Assembly: GCA_949318235.1 (NCBI GenBank)
Contig: OX439136.1
Coordinates: 28,761,067-28,825,066, forward strand
DNA: 64,000 nucleotides
Direction of reading: 5' to 3'
Source of the DNA: Ecdyonurus torrentis
Taxonomy: Eukaryota > Arthropoda > Insecta > Ephemeroptera > Heptageniidae
The notes under the pieces: generated by a model
The model's database searches: none
The model's input: the letters and a program-made list of their open reading frames with translations, nothing else
What the model was told of the DNA's origin: nothing
In this document: piece after piece, positions 39,166 through 64,000 of the stretch
Numbering within the stretch: the first letter of the stretch is position 1
How the letters are laid out: every line of letters starts with the position of its first letter
Position numbers and translations under genes: made by a program

Positions 39166-39339
39166 CCCTAATGAAGTATTGTGTCATTTTGCTTCACATA
39201 AATGTCACGTTTGACTGCTATTGGTACCAAATAAAATTTGGTTTACAATTTCAATGCTACATTTTTAGTCTTTTATTTTCATTATTTTCTTCTGTTTTTA
39301 ATATTTTTATTATTTTTTATTGATTTAAAAATTAGTAAT

Positions 39340-39531
39340 CTTAAACACTTTGAACAAGGCACATGTCTAATATCCTAACATAGCTAAATATCAACGTTGA
39401 TTTGGCCTCAGTCATTGATTGTTAATTTATTTTACATTTACTAAATATCATGCGGGTTGTGACGTCACAGCTCACTTGTTTCCAAATGCGTGGACCAGTG
39501 AGCTGTGACGTCATAAACCCGCAGCGGACAT
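39340..39531. mobile_element. Partial TTAA MITE family P2 copy
   Basis: The left arm and centre match the copy at 17665, with TGACGTCA near 39460 and 39506. The right arm is lost after GCAGCGGACATTTTT. Confidence 0.7.
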
Positions 39532-39678
39532 TTTTTTCCCAGCATGTATAAATCTTAGTTCTATTCTTATTAAATCTTAAAATTTGTGTGACAAAAACTG
39601 ATCAAATTTATGCAAACTGAAAAACGTTAATTTGTGTACAAATCGATTTTCGAACCTTTTTTACATTTTCTTTTGAAC

Positions 39679-40340
39679 TTCTAATTTTGAATATGTGACA
39701 TATATACATATAATATGTGTGTAGTTTATAGAACGAACTAGAGTTGTTAGTTAACAATTTCTTGTATAAGTTTAGTAATTAATAAAAATAATCATCTTAA
39801 CAAATAATTTCATCGTGTAAAGGAAAGACATTAGCGCAATTTTATTGTTGAACAACGAAATCACTTCTTTTATTTTTATACCAATGTGCCTTGAAATCAA
39901 AGGTATATATGTTGTTTTCTGATATGTTATGTGTCTAATTAATAATGTACTGCACTGTGTGTCACTACGGTTTATTATTTTACTTCTTTTGTTAAAAAAT
40001 AACGCAACATCACCAGTTCTAATTTTGAATATGTGACATGTATTCATATATGTGTGTAGTTTACAGAACGAACTGTATTTGTTAGTTAAGAATTTCTTGT
40101 ATAAGTTTAGTAATTATTTTAACAAATAATTTCATTGTACTAAGTAAAAGACATTGGCGCAATTTTATTGTTGAACAACGAAATCCCTTCTTTTATTTTT
40201 ATACCAATGTGCCTTGAAATCAAAGACATAAATGTTGTTTTCTAATATGTTATGTGGCTAATTAATAATGTACTGCACTGTGGGTCATTACGGTTTATAA
40301 TTTTACTTCTTGTTAAAAAAATAACGTAACATCACTACTT
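39679..40340. repeat. 338-bp direct tandem duplication
   Basis: Two copies starting at 39679 and 40017 (TTCTAATTTTGAATATGTGA), diverged by scattered substitutions and small indels. The 91-codon minus frame in the first copy is broken in the second, so it is not a conserved gene. Confidence 0.85.
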
Positions 40341-40681
40341 TTTGATAGCAGTAACGCGTTACTTTTTCCAGTAATTTTGACAAAACAACGACTTCAATTA
40401 CGGGAGTACTGGGAGTAGGGTACCTACCTTATATCTCAAAAACTAGAAGTGTTTAGGGTCTAAATTTGGTGTCATTGTGTAGCCAAGGGTCACACCTAGC
40501 CGTGATAAAAATGTCATGATGTTTGACCGACCAGAAAAAATGAAAAAAATTATTGAAATTAACATTGGGCCTTATGGGCTTAACATCTTAAAAAATCTTG
40601 AATTTTTTTTTGAAAATGACAAAAATTTTATTTGTAATTTTTTTTAAGTTTTATTGAAATTATACTAAAATAATCTAATTG

Positions 40682-40950
40682 TATAGGGTGTATGCATTCA
40701 TGTTAAAGTCGACGCCATGTCGGATCACTTAATAACATGGTCTACATATAGGAAAACACTTACCAATATTTTTGAGAGAAAATTAATAGCTTGAATTTCA
40801 AGTATGAGAAAAATAATAATAACCAAAAAAAACACAACTGATTTCTCAAAGAAAATAGACAAAAAGTTTGTCCTATGCTGAGCAATGTTATTTATTACTC
40901 CAGTATGGCGTCCAAGTGCATTAAATATGACGTAATGACTATACATCCTT
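40682..40950. mobile_element. MITE family T, copy 6
   Basis: Shortened copy; left end TATAGGGTGTATGCATTCAT, right end decayed (ACTATACATCCTT). Confidence 0.75.
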
Positions 40951-41112
40951 CAATAGTATTGTAATTTTTACACCATGCTCGATCATTGTAATATAAAATT
41001 CACCATTTAAATTCACTGCAAGTTTTTCTCAAAGAATAAAAATACATTATTATTTTATTGTCATTAATTTTTGTTTTCTCTTGTATTTTTATGCTTGAAA
41101 AACCCAACTACT

Positions 41113-41343
41113 TATTAATGGAGGTTATCGGTTTAAAAAATTCTTAAAAAAATGACTATGGCTCAAAACACGTTAAAGTATGTCCAGTATGTCTCATTTA
41201 AATTTCTCCGGAATCGGTGGAGTAGTTTTCTCAAAAATCGCAAACAACGTGTTTTTCCCCATAAGCGTAATGTTAAATTAGGGGACCCGGTAGCTTCCCC
41301 CGCGTTTCCCCGCGCGCTAAACCGATAACCTCCATTTTAAACA
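41113..41343. mobile_element. MITE with TGGAGGTTATCGGTTTA ends
   Basis: Inverted ends TTAATGGAGGTTATCGGTTT and AAACCGATAACCTCCATTTT, with a GC-rich right interior (CCCCCGCGTTTCCCCGCGCG). Diverged relatives at 29857-30055 and 37130-37215. Confidence 0.75.
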
Positions 41344-41874
41344 AAACAAAACATTAATCCTATGGTATTACCACAAATGAACATCGAAATGAATGTAAAT
41401 TTTAATCACTTTTTTTTTCTTTCCAACATAAAAAAGATAAAAAAATAAAATAAAAATTTAGTGCTAGTTTTTAAAAGGTTTGATATATTATCACAATCAT
41501 GTGCACAATGATCGTGAAACCATGTTAATTATGAAGTGTACTTCCAATATGTGTGTATGTAGCTTAATTATTTGTATATGTTATGCTTGTTGATTGATAT
41601 TATTGATTAATATAATAAAATGTATGTGTAATTTGATTACAATGTGAAGTGTTTTTTTTGTGTGTAATGTGGAGAAAATGAAAATGTGCTCCTGGAAATT
41701 GCGTTCAGTCATTTGACTAAACAAATTGATTTCTCTTGGCTTACAAGGCGAGCAGAAGTAAATTTTAATTGTCGTGAAACTGCATTGAAATAATTACATG
41801 TTATTTCAATACCATGTTATTTACATATGTTAATACAAATCTGTTTTCTAGTTTAATGACCACTGTACATTTGC

Positions 41875-42182
41875 TATAGAGTGTTTGCATTCATGTTAAA
41901 GTCGACGCCATGTTGGATGTTGGATAACTCAATAACATGGGTGGTATAGGAAAATAACTCATTTTGCCAATTTAAAAATGCTAAGCAATATTTTTGAGAG
42001 CATTGATGTTGTTAATAGCTTGAATTTCAAGTATGTGAGAAAAATAATAATAACAAAAAATAAACTGATTTCTCAAAGAAAATTGGCTTAAACAAAGTTT
42101 GTCCTATGCTGAGCAATGTTATTTATTACTACAGTATGGCCTCCAAGTGCATTAAATATGACGTCATGTGGATATACCTTAC
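41875..42182. mobile_element. MITE family T, copy 7
   Basis: Ends TATAGAGTGTTTGCATTC and ATGTGGATATACC, TGACGTCA near 42163. A second TGACGTCA at about 42265 belongs to a P2 fragment just after it. Confidence 0.8.
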
Positions 42183-42479
42183 AATATAAAAACCTTACAC
42201 AGTCATTGATTTTTTTTTTTTTTTTTTTTTTTTTTGATTGGCTAAATGGTAGATACAGACAATGACGTCACAGCTCACTGGTCCACACGAGCAGAAACAA
42301 GAAGCGAGAGCTGTGACGTATTTTGTTCAAGGTCTTTATTTCTTTATTATCTCTGTTATGAGCTAGCAAGCAATCGTAAGCTAAATTTATATATAAACAT
42401 TATAACTAAACTGTGTGCCACGTGACACCTCCACCTCTCCATACAACTTCTACTGTGCAGCTAAGTAAGTAAATATAAG

Positions 42480-44355
42480 GTAATAAATTATTACATCGAT
42501 AATAATAATATAAGAAGAAGTTCAATTAATAAAAATAAAGCTAAACTTTCAACTGTAAAGCATGTAAAAATTTGTGATCAGCAAAAAAAAAAAAAAAAAA
42601 AAGTTTAATTTTCCTTCAAAATACAAATATTATCATTTATCAAATATAAAATATTTACCTGCCAAGATTTTCTACTTTGCCATCTGCAAGATTTGCAACT
42701 TTATAATTAACAAATAAAATTTATCAATAAATAAAAAATAAAAGCATTTTAATTTCCCTTCAAAAAACACTCCTAGCTAATTTTCACTAAATCTCTGCAT
42801 GAATGTTTGTGTCGAGCTTTATTTTGTCTTCGAAAAAAAAAACTTGCAATCAGGAGAACATAAAACTACAAGAGGTATACATGTCAATATCAGTAAAGTT
42901 GACGAACCTTCAGGTGAAAACTTAATTTGAGACACAGCTACCTCCTAGACTAGGCTGTTATCATAGTAGCAAGTTTTAAATTTCCAAATTTTACATCAGG
43001 AGATCATAACGTTGCAGAAGATTTAAAAATCGTGATTTTGACGACAAAAAGTCGACTTTTTTTACTAAATATTGCCAAAAATTTTTACATTTAAAAAAAA
43101 ATATATATTTAAATGTTATATTAAATCTATAGTTGAATAATTTCTTGGGAATTTAAATTGTTTTACAAGAATTTTTATTTTAAAATTACGGATTATAAAT
43201 AAAACTGAAATTAAATTAAAGAAATAATAAAAATTGTAAACCCTACAAAGGAAATTGTTCCCTTTCCTGTGCATTTAAAGTTAAAATTATGGTTAATTAA
43301 TTTAATTTTCAAAGACTTAAGTTTTACAATTAGTTGCAGCACTGAGGCATGCATATTGATTGTTGAATAATTAAATATGAGCTGCTTCATTTGTTTACAT
43401 TGTTTCACCTTGGTTTATTACGCGCCATGTGAATAATATAAAATATAAAATGATATAAATGACAAGCTAAGTGACTTAATTAACTAATTAATTAATTATG
43501 CACATATTTATCTTACTAAAGAATATTTCCTCTCACCTGCAAGCTAATTAAACATGAGGTAGTCATTAACTTACCTGCTTACCTGATTTTGTACTTCGCC
43601 GCCTGCGAGGTATGCAACTTGTTCAACAGCTGAGCACGACACGTTGCCTATAGCAGCAGGATACTTCAAATATCAGCAAAAACTATTTCAGAGTAAGGGA
43701 GAAAATAAGGGAAGAAATGGTTGAAAAATTGAAGACTATATTTTTGAAAATTTTATACTTATAATTATCTCAAACGTAATCAATTGAAGCAATTTGAAGC
43801 CTATCTACTATCAAAGTATACTCATAGAGTTATACTATATCTATCTATATAATCTCTTTGAGTATACTAGCTAGAACTTGCCAAAGTATTGCAGCCCCAT
43901 AAGCAATTTCTAGAATTATTTTCATTATTAAGATATTACATTTAAGGCTTAACCTCAGATCTGGAAAAAGCAAAATATCTCCAAAATTGGTTCTAAAACT
44001 TTTTTTTTTTTTTTAATTTAGGGGAGTTAAAAAATATCATGATCTACGATCTCCAGTTCACAAAATATTCGAAATTTATTTATGATTCAAGATAATTAAA
44101 AGGATTAAAATTTGCATATGCTTAGCATTGAGTTTTTTTTTTTAATTAATTTTTTTTAAACTTTCTGACGTTATAGATTTTTTCATATTATGCTCTATCG
44201 ACTACTTTTTGTTTTATATTTCAAAATTATTTCTGGTTCGAGAAAATTAAGCGTTAGTTTGCCCATTTGAATAACATTGATTTTGATTTTCACGGCAAAA
44301 TAACAATGGTTAAAAATTAATTGTGAGAAATGTATGGCAATTATGAAGAAAGTAT
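42480..44355. other. AT-rich intergenic, nothing recognised
   Basis: No gene, RNA or clear element seen after the single family H arm at 42390-42475. Confidence 0.4.
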
Positions 44356-44360
44356 ATTTG

Positions 44361-44632
44361 AAAGGGTTTGTCTTTCGTGTTACACCGTGTTATATAAGCA
44401 GTAAACTGGCATTGAAAAGGAATTCAGCTTGACCGGGACTCGAACCCGGATCTTTGGTTTCCCAGACCACTGCGTTAACCATTACGCTACCGAGACTCCT
44501 AGTGGTAATGGTTAACGCAGTGGTCTGGGAAACCAAAGATCCGGGTTCGAGTCCCGGTCGAGCCGAATTCCTTTTCAATGTCAGTTTACTGCTTATATAA
44601 CACGGTGTAACACGAAAGACAAACCCTTTCAT
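44361..44632. mobile_element. Head-to-head tRNA-like foldback
   Basis: Nearly perfect inverted repeat with ends AAGGGTTTGTCTTTCGTGTT and complement. Each arm holds a tRNA-like unit with A-box-like GTAGCGTAATGG or GTGGTAATGG and B box GGTTCGAGTCC. The units diverge from a centre near 44500 and are read outward on opposite strands. The T arm CCGGGTTCGAGTCCCGG is perfect, but the acceptor stem does not pair, so these are tRNA-derived, not working tRNAs. Confidence 0.8.
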
Positions 44633-44876
44633 TAAAACTTCCCGTGTAAAATAGGCGTTAAATTACAAACTCTCAAAGTATATTTGAACTTTTATTTTGT
44701 AAAAATGAAATGTATTAAAAAAAAAAATTAAAATTTTTTACTATCAGTTTTTTTTTATTGCATTTTTTTTTAAAAAAGGGGCGTGCCAGGACTGAGGTTA
44801 ACTGCATTTTATTTTAGTGAGTTTTTCAAAAATACAATTAAATAATTTGTTCAGAATACTTGTTATCTGACTATAC

Positions 44877-45221
44877 TTAAAGGAATATAGACCAGAGAAA
44901 AACATAAGCATTTACATCACAAAACACTTGATGGGATTTACATAAATAACTTTAGTTTGTTTCAAAACCCAACAGTAGCCCCTTAGCAGTGATCAGAAAA
45001 TTCGATTTATGCAACCTGCACAATATTTTCATACTAATTTTTGCATATTTCTGACGTCATAAACATGAGTTTTTACGTAAATTGCATACTTTACAGTTTT
45101 TTCACGCTCTCTCGTGGGTCTACATTAACATTCTGGTAAAAATTGTCATCGGTTTTGAAGATCCCATTTCGTGTTTATTCATTAAAAAGCGCATGTTGTT
45201 TTATGTGGCCTATGGCTTTAA
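44877..45221. mobile_element. TTAA MITE family P3, copy 4
   Basis: Element 44881-45217 between TTAA duplications, ends AGGAATATAGACC and GGCCTATGGCT, TGACGTCA near 45054. Confidence 0.88.
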
Positions 45222-45224
45222 GTA

Positions 45225-46180
45225 ACAAGACAACATAAATAAAAGTGCAGTGATTAAATTTTATACATGATTTATTAACAATACTTCGAGGCAGTACACT
45301 TAATATAAACGTACATTGTTCAGAAGCATCTGCGACAATAAAAACAAAAAGTTGAATTTACATTTTTTTTGTGTCTGAAAAATAAAACTGGTTTCTACAT
45401 TTAAAATTAAAGATCGAGTATTATGTTTTCTAAATAATAATTTTGACAAAAATTAGGGGGGGGGGGGACAATTGCATTAAAAACTAAATAATAGCTAAAT
45501 ATTAAATAGATTTTTATACTTAAAATACTAAAAATTTATAATATGTACACACATTACTTTTTATCTTTCTAAAAATAATAATAATAAAAAAAATGTTTTT
45601 TATTTTTCATAAAATTTAATATTTTTTTATTTTTTATGTATTTATAAGTAAAATAATAAAATATTAAATAATATTAAAAATGTTTTTTCTCATAAAAAAA
45701 AATCAAATAGTTCACATTTTTTTTCTCATGCAATAAAATCATACAGTCTTTCAAAAAAAAAATTATTTCACCAAAATAACCACTTTTTACTTTTTACTTT
45801 TTTTTTTATTAAATAAACTTATTTGTGCACTTTAATGTTTTTGTTTTGAAAAATTTCTTGAGACAAAACACTCAAATGTTACGCAGAATTGGAAAAGAAA
45901 ACTCAAAGGTGCCTGCAACAAGAGGCAAACAAACAAAATGTCAAAAATAAAGTTAGATTATTGTTGTACATAATATGCTACAATAGTTTTATTTTATATT
46001 TATTTATTTTTTAAAATAAATTGTGATTTAGCTCATTTTAAAAATTTTTAATTTTTTTTTTATTAATTTTTTTTTAATTATTTTGCGAGACTTGATCAGC
46101 TTTAAAGAGAAAACATTTCAAGTTTTATTGACTTCAAGTTGAAAAGTGAGATAAAAGACCTCATAGTTTCTCTTGCTGCA
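45225..46180. other. AT-rich intergenic, nothing recognised
   Basis: Homopolymer-rich, with a G run near 45456. No gene signature. Confidence 0.4.
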
Positions 46181-46331
46181 AGCTACCATATATGTGTGCT
46201 AGCAAGACAAACTATGGACTATATCTCTTCACTATGCTAACACTCCTAGCACTTTCATATCACATCCATATATTCCATTATTTATCATTATTACTATTTT
46301 GAATTTTTATCAAACTTTTGTTATCTAATAG

Positions 46332-46793
46332 CAGACTTATGCAAAAGTAGGTTCAGTGACAAACTGACAGCTCAACAATACTAACAAAGTGCTAGCAGAT
46401 GACTTTGTGTTCCTGTCTACATTTAACATGCTTTCTTATGGGGCAATGAAGCAGCTATAACTTGACTTACAATTATTTGTAGGAGCTGAAATTTTTACTG
46501 TAGCTTACTGAGCCTCAAAGCTTTTGTTTTCCTGGATTTGAAGTCAGTTAAGTTACAAATAATAATTTGTAACTTAATTGACTTCAAATCCAGGAAAACA
46601 AAAGCTTTGATGCTCAGTAAGCTACAGTAAAAATTTCAGCTGCGAGAAATAATTGTAAGTCAAGTTATAGCTGCTTCATTGCCTCATAAGAAAGCATGTT
46701 AAATGTAGACAGGAACACAAAGTCGTCTGCTAGCACTTTGTTAGTATTGTTGAGCTGTCAGTTTGTCACTGAACACAGTTTTGCATAAGTTTG
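46332..46793. mobile_element. Large foldback palindrome, about 460 bp
   Basis: The arms pair almost throughout, with the centre near 46560 (TTACAAATAATAATTTGTAA). Ends CAGACTTATGCAAAAG and CTTTTGCATAAGTNTG-like. Non-coding. One arm also occurs alone at 29330-29500. Confidence 0.85.
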
Positions 46794-46799
46794 ATATTC

Positions 46800-47272
46800 T
46801 CATTTTGATAATTAATTTTGTCAAAATCATTAATAAAAAATACTTAATGAACAAAAAACTGAATATTTTCCCAAGCAATGAGCTAAATCTTACTTTTAAG
46901 ACACTAGGAAGTAAAAAAAAAAAAAAAGTCATATTTATTATTTTTTAAATATTTTGAAATACAATTTTAACACACGGACAAATATTTCATTGCAACTCTA
47001 GAATTTGTCAATCATTAATAACAGTTTATAATTGATTTATTTATTATAATAAGTTACTGTATTTGTCTAGGTTTATGATACAGTAGCAGAAAGCACATTA
47101 CCAATATCTCTTTCTTCTGGCAGACAGATTTTTTTATTGCCACTTTATATTTTTGGAAAATAAAGGGAAAAGAAATAATAAAAAACGGACAAGAAAAATT
47201 ATTTTTATAACAAATTTGGAATTTAATTGATTTTTTTTTAAAAATATTTGTTAGTAATCTTTTTTCTGTTTT

Positions 47273-47335
<63 letters not shown>

Positions 47336-47854
47336 GTGAACCTGATAAGCTTTATTATAGTAAAATAGTGTCCATAGTATTTATATCATTTTTATCATGC
47401 ATTTAAGTTTTTTTTTTTTAGTAATTTCTGTTCAAAGCCCAGTTCACACAGCAACATCAGTAATTTCAACTTTGAAGCCACAATAAAACTTTGCTAGCAA
47501 TCAAATTTAAAACAATATTGCTTCGTGTGAGCAGGCCTTAATGACTGATAAAGACACATCAAATATAGGAGGCATGTATTCTAAGTCAGATTTACTTCAC
47601 TATGGTCATAAGCTAATGCTGGGTTCATCTATCTTTTACTGCTGTCTTTCACTTAGCTTTACTTTTACTTTTCTTAAAGATTACTATAAAACACATTTCA
47701 GCAATTTGGAATACATTTGTCGTAGATGTGAACGTAAAAAAAAAAAAAAAAAAATCTCTTAGAGAAAAAAAAATTCAATCCTTGTCCCAAGTAAACTGGT
47801 ATACACTAAGGCTTAATTTCTTAATTTCCTTTATTTAATTTCCTTCATTTACTT

Positions 47855-47903
<49 letters not shown>

Positions 47904-48478
47904 TACCTTTACGACAAATGCATTTCCAAGCCGATGATTTTACAATAATTTCATATTATTATTATATTTTAAATATTTCTTATTTTCCAAGTGGATAGTT
48001 ATAAAAATAATTTGTCACTCACAAATACAATCAAAATATTAACAGCAAACAGAAAGTTAATTAGTTTTTGCTATATAACAATGCGGAAGCATGAAGGTGG
48101 TAGCTTTTCCTAGCTTTTATATTGATTAAAAAAAAAACAGATTTATGCATCACTTGATATTTGTCATCTAAACTCAAGTAATTCCCATCAAATAGGCTAA
48201 TAATACAAGGACAAAAATATATTTGTAAGAGGGACAATTGGAGTACGTATCGTTGCATAAATATCTAAATTAATGCCCAGTAGTTGCAGCAGTGCACAAT
48301 TTGACCCAAGCAAACAGAACTTATATTTTATAATTACTGAACATTAAAACAATTACGTTGGCATTACATTATAGCTTAAGCTTTGAGATTATTATCATCA
48401 AAATTAACTTAATACACTACTTGCAAAATATATAATGTTCATTATTGTAAAAACTCAAGTGGTTTTACGTGTTTTCTT

Positions 48479-48515
<37 letters not shown>

Positions 48516-49050
48516 CACTTTTTTTTTTTAACTTTTTTTTTTCAATAAATTTAATAATATTTGAAAGTGGTGTATTAATACTATTAGCAGAAAAAAAAGC
48601 TGAAACTTGATTATTTTTAATTTTTGCAACTTTGAGCACTAATAACAAAATAAATTCTTAACCAAGGTCAAAAAGTTGAGATATTTTCCAGTCTTGTCAC
48701 ATTAATTCTTTCTTTCATAACATTGTCAACTTTTAGTAATTTAGTAGTAACGCCTGCCTCATCACTGAAGTCTAATTTTAGCAATTAAACTCTGAGTAAT
48801 TTTTGTCCCTTCAATTTTCATCATAAGTGTGTTTTGACTTCAGTAACACGTGCACCAAATTTCACATCCATTTGTGCATCAGTTATGTGGGAAATAAATA
48901 ACATGACGAGCATAGGACGTCCTATATTTACCATGTTATTTTTTACCACATAACATGCAATAGACAAATCAATTTTAAATTTAGTGCACATGCGTTTGAA
49001 GCCAATACTGAAAAAAAATTACTGAAAATAAAAGGAGAAAAAAATTAACA

Positions 49051-49097
<47 letters not shown>

Positions 49098-49260
49098 GTG
49101 ATTTCAAACACATTAATAATAAAAAAAATAACCACGTTAATCTGGGACGTAGCAGCAATTTTTTTATAAGAAAAAGTGATAAAAACCTTTGTATTCCAAG
49201 TATATTTACAGACATTAACTTTTAGTTAGTAAAATTATCTTGTAAATTACAGTTTTTGTG
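46800..49260. other. AT-rich intergenic, mostly nothing recognised
   Basis: Contains (CT)n at 47276-47331, long T or A runs (47860-47900, 48480-48511, 49053-49095) and an inverted pair at about 48845-48970 around GGACGTCC. No gene. Confidence 0.45.
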
Positions 49261-49267
49261 GCGACTT

Positions 49268-49273
49268 TTTATT
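49268..49273 (-). promoter_or_regulatory. Candidate polyadenylation signal AATAAA
   Basis: The first canonical AATAAA I see on the minus strand, about 475 nt after the kinase stop. No RNA evidence is available and others lie further on. Confidence 0.3.
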
Positions 49274-49274
49274 T

Positions 49275-49460
49275 TTAAAGTACAGTACAGTATAGTGTAG
49301 CATACAGTACAGTACAGTACAGTACAGTACAGTACAGTATAGTGTAGCATACAGTAAAGTACAGTACAGTACAGTTTTTAAAGTACAGTAAAGTACAGTA
49401 CAGTATAGTGTAGTATAGTTTTAAAGTACAGTAAAGTACAGTAAAGTATAGTTTACTTGC
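49275..49460. repeat. Degenerate GTACA short tandem repeat
   Basis: Repeats of ACAGT with recurring TATAGTGTAGCATAC interruptions, in the likely 3' UTR or flank of the kinase gene. Confidence 0.85.
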
Positions 49461-49748
49461 AGAAAACTGTTTGCAATGCAAAATAATTGTGTATTATAAA
49501 ACAGAGAATTCAATGAAAAAAAAGTGATCAATACTTATTGTGACTTAATTAAATTCATGTAAAATTCAACAGAAAGTATTTCTACTTTCAAAATATTTGT
49601 GGTTAGACTGTAGATATCTCAAGTTTGCGAGCTAAGAGAAGAGACTTAATTAGGGGATGTAATTAATTAACTACCACCAACAAGCCGCCATGCTGTAGTC
49701 AGGTTGATAAGCGTTGGGAGGAGGGTGGTACTCAGGTTTGTCGTGGCG

Positions 49749-63748
<14,000 letters not shown>

Positions 63749-63918
63749 CTTGAGCAATCTTATTTTGTACTTTTAATCACGGATTACATTTAATTAACTG
63801 CTATAAAGTTAAAAAATTTTGTCTTAGTGCAAGAAAGAAAGGCACTTAATGGAAATACTCAAAATAAAAATTTCTGTTAAAAAAAACCACAACATGTAAC
63901 CAGAAATTCATTCCAAAT

Positions 63919-63938
63919 CACGTGACCGATTGACGTCA
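63919..63938. promoter_or_regulatory. CACGTG and TGACGTCA palindromes upstream of the kinase
   Basis: CACGTG (63919-63924) and TGACGTCA (63931-63938) lie 170-190 bp upstream of the kinase ATG, seven bases apart. These are the classic bHLH-zip (E-box) and bZIP (CRE) sites. Binding is inferred. No TATA box is obvious, and the transcription start is unknown. Confidence 0.4.
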
Positions 63939-64000
63939 CTTTTTAATAATTATTTCGCACAGCCTAATAATAAAAATGTGACAAATATTTATAATAATTT

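Noticed and set aside
39772..40047. 91-codon minus-strand frame
   Set aside because: It spans a 338-bp tandem duplication and is not preserved in the second copy. No recognisable domain.
44427..44500. Functional tRNA gene
   Set aside because: A and B boxes and T arm are good, but the acceptor ends do not pair, and the anticodon loop would give GGG, which is not a normal eukaryotic Pro tRNA. Better called tRNA-derived.

Overview
This is AT-rich, intron-containing animal DNA. It holds one recognisable cellular gene, on the minus strand from about 63.75 kb down to 49.75 kb. The gene is an orthologue of the LAMMER (CDC-like) dual-specificity kinases, closest to Drosophila Doa. I assembled it by hand from eleven exons whose splice sites and phases agree (855 codons with a 36-nt microexon, 843 without). 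Lineage cannot be fixed: kinase wording and genome style suggest a non-vertebrate metazoan, and a mollusc would fit, but that is a guess.

From 1 to 49.2 kb I find no cellular gene. The stretch is a dense, nested graveyard of small DNA transposons (MITEs), foldback palindromes, microsatellites and minisatellites. At least three MITE families carry TTAA target duplications (piggyBac-like). One family of seven copies shows TA duplications. Other elements include a mariner-type element made of two opposed transposase fragments (23.2-24.4 kb), a mariner deletion derivative (22.5 kb), a probable hAT-like element full of AGTCGA motifs (24.5-25.4 kb), a 1.5-kb long-terminal-inverted-repeat element (19.0-20.5 kb), a tRNA-like SINE (31.7-32.1 kb) and a head-to-head tRNA-like foldback (44.4-44.6 kb). 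Older degenerate duplications lie underneath: 7.0-9.5 kb resembles 11.4-14.3 kb, 14.9-22.4 kb is a decayed array of related units, and about 160-bp units occur at 27.4-28.0 and 31.1-31.5 kb. Comparing duplicated segments gives filled and empty insertion sites for two MITE families.

The kinase introns carry the same repeats, plus a 96-bp tandem array inside a nested MITE, a roughly 410-bp pentanucleotide tract and, most unusually, a composite minisatellite. Its units copy the last 29 coding nucleotides of the LAMMER-motif exon together with its 5' splice site. Upstream of the kinase start codon are a CACGTG and a TGACGTCA palindrome, the same two motifs that recur in many of the MITE families.

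All domain and family assignments come from reading the sequence against remembered family motifs. No alignment or database search was run.
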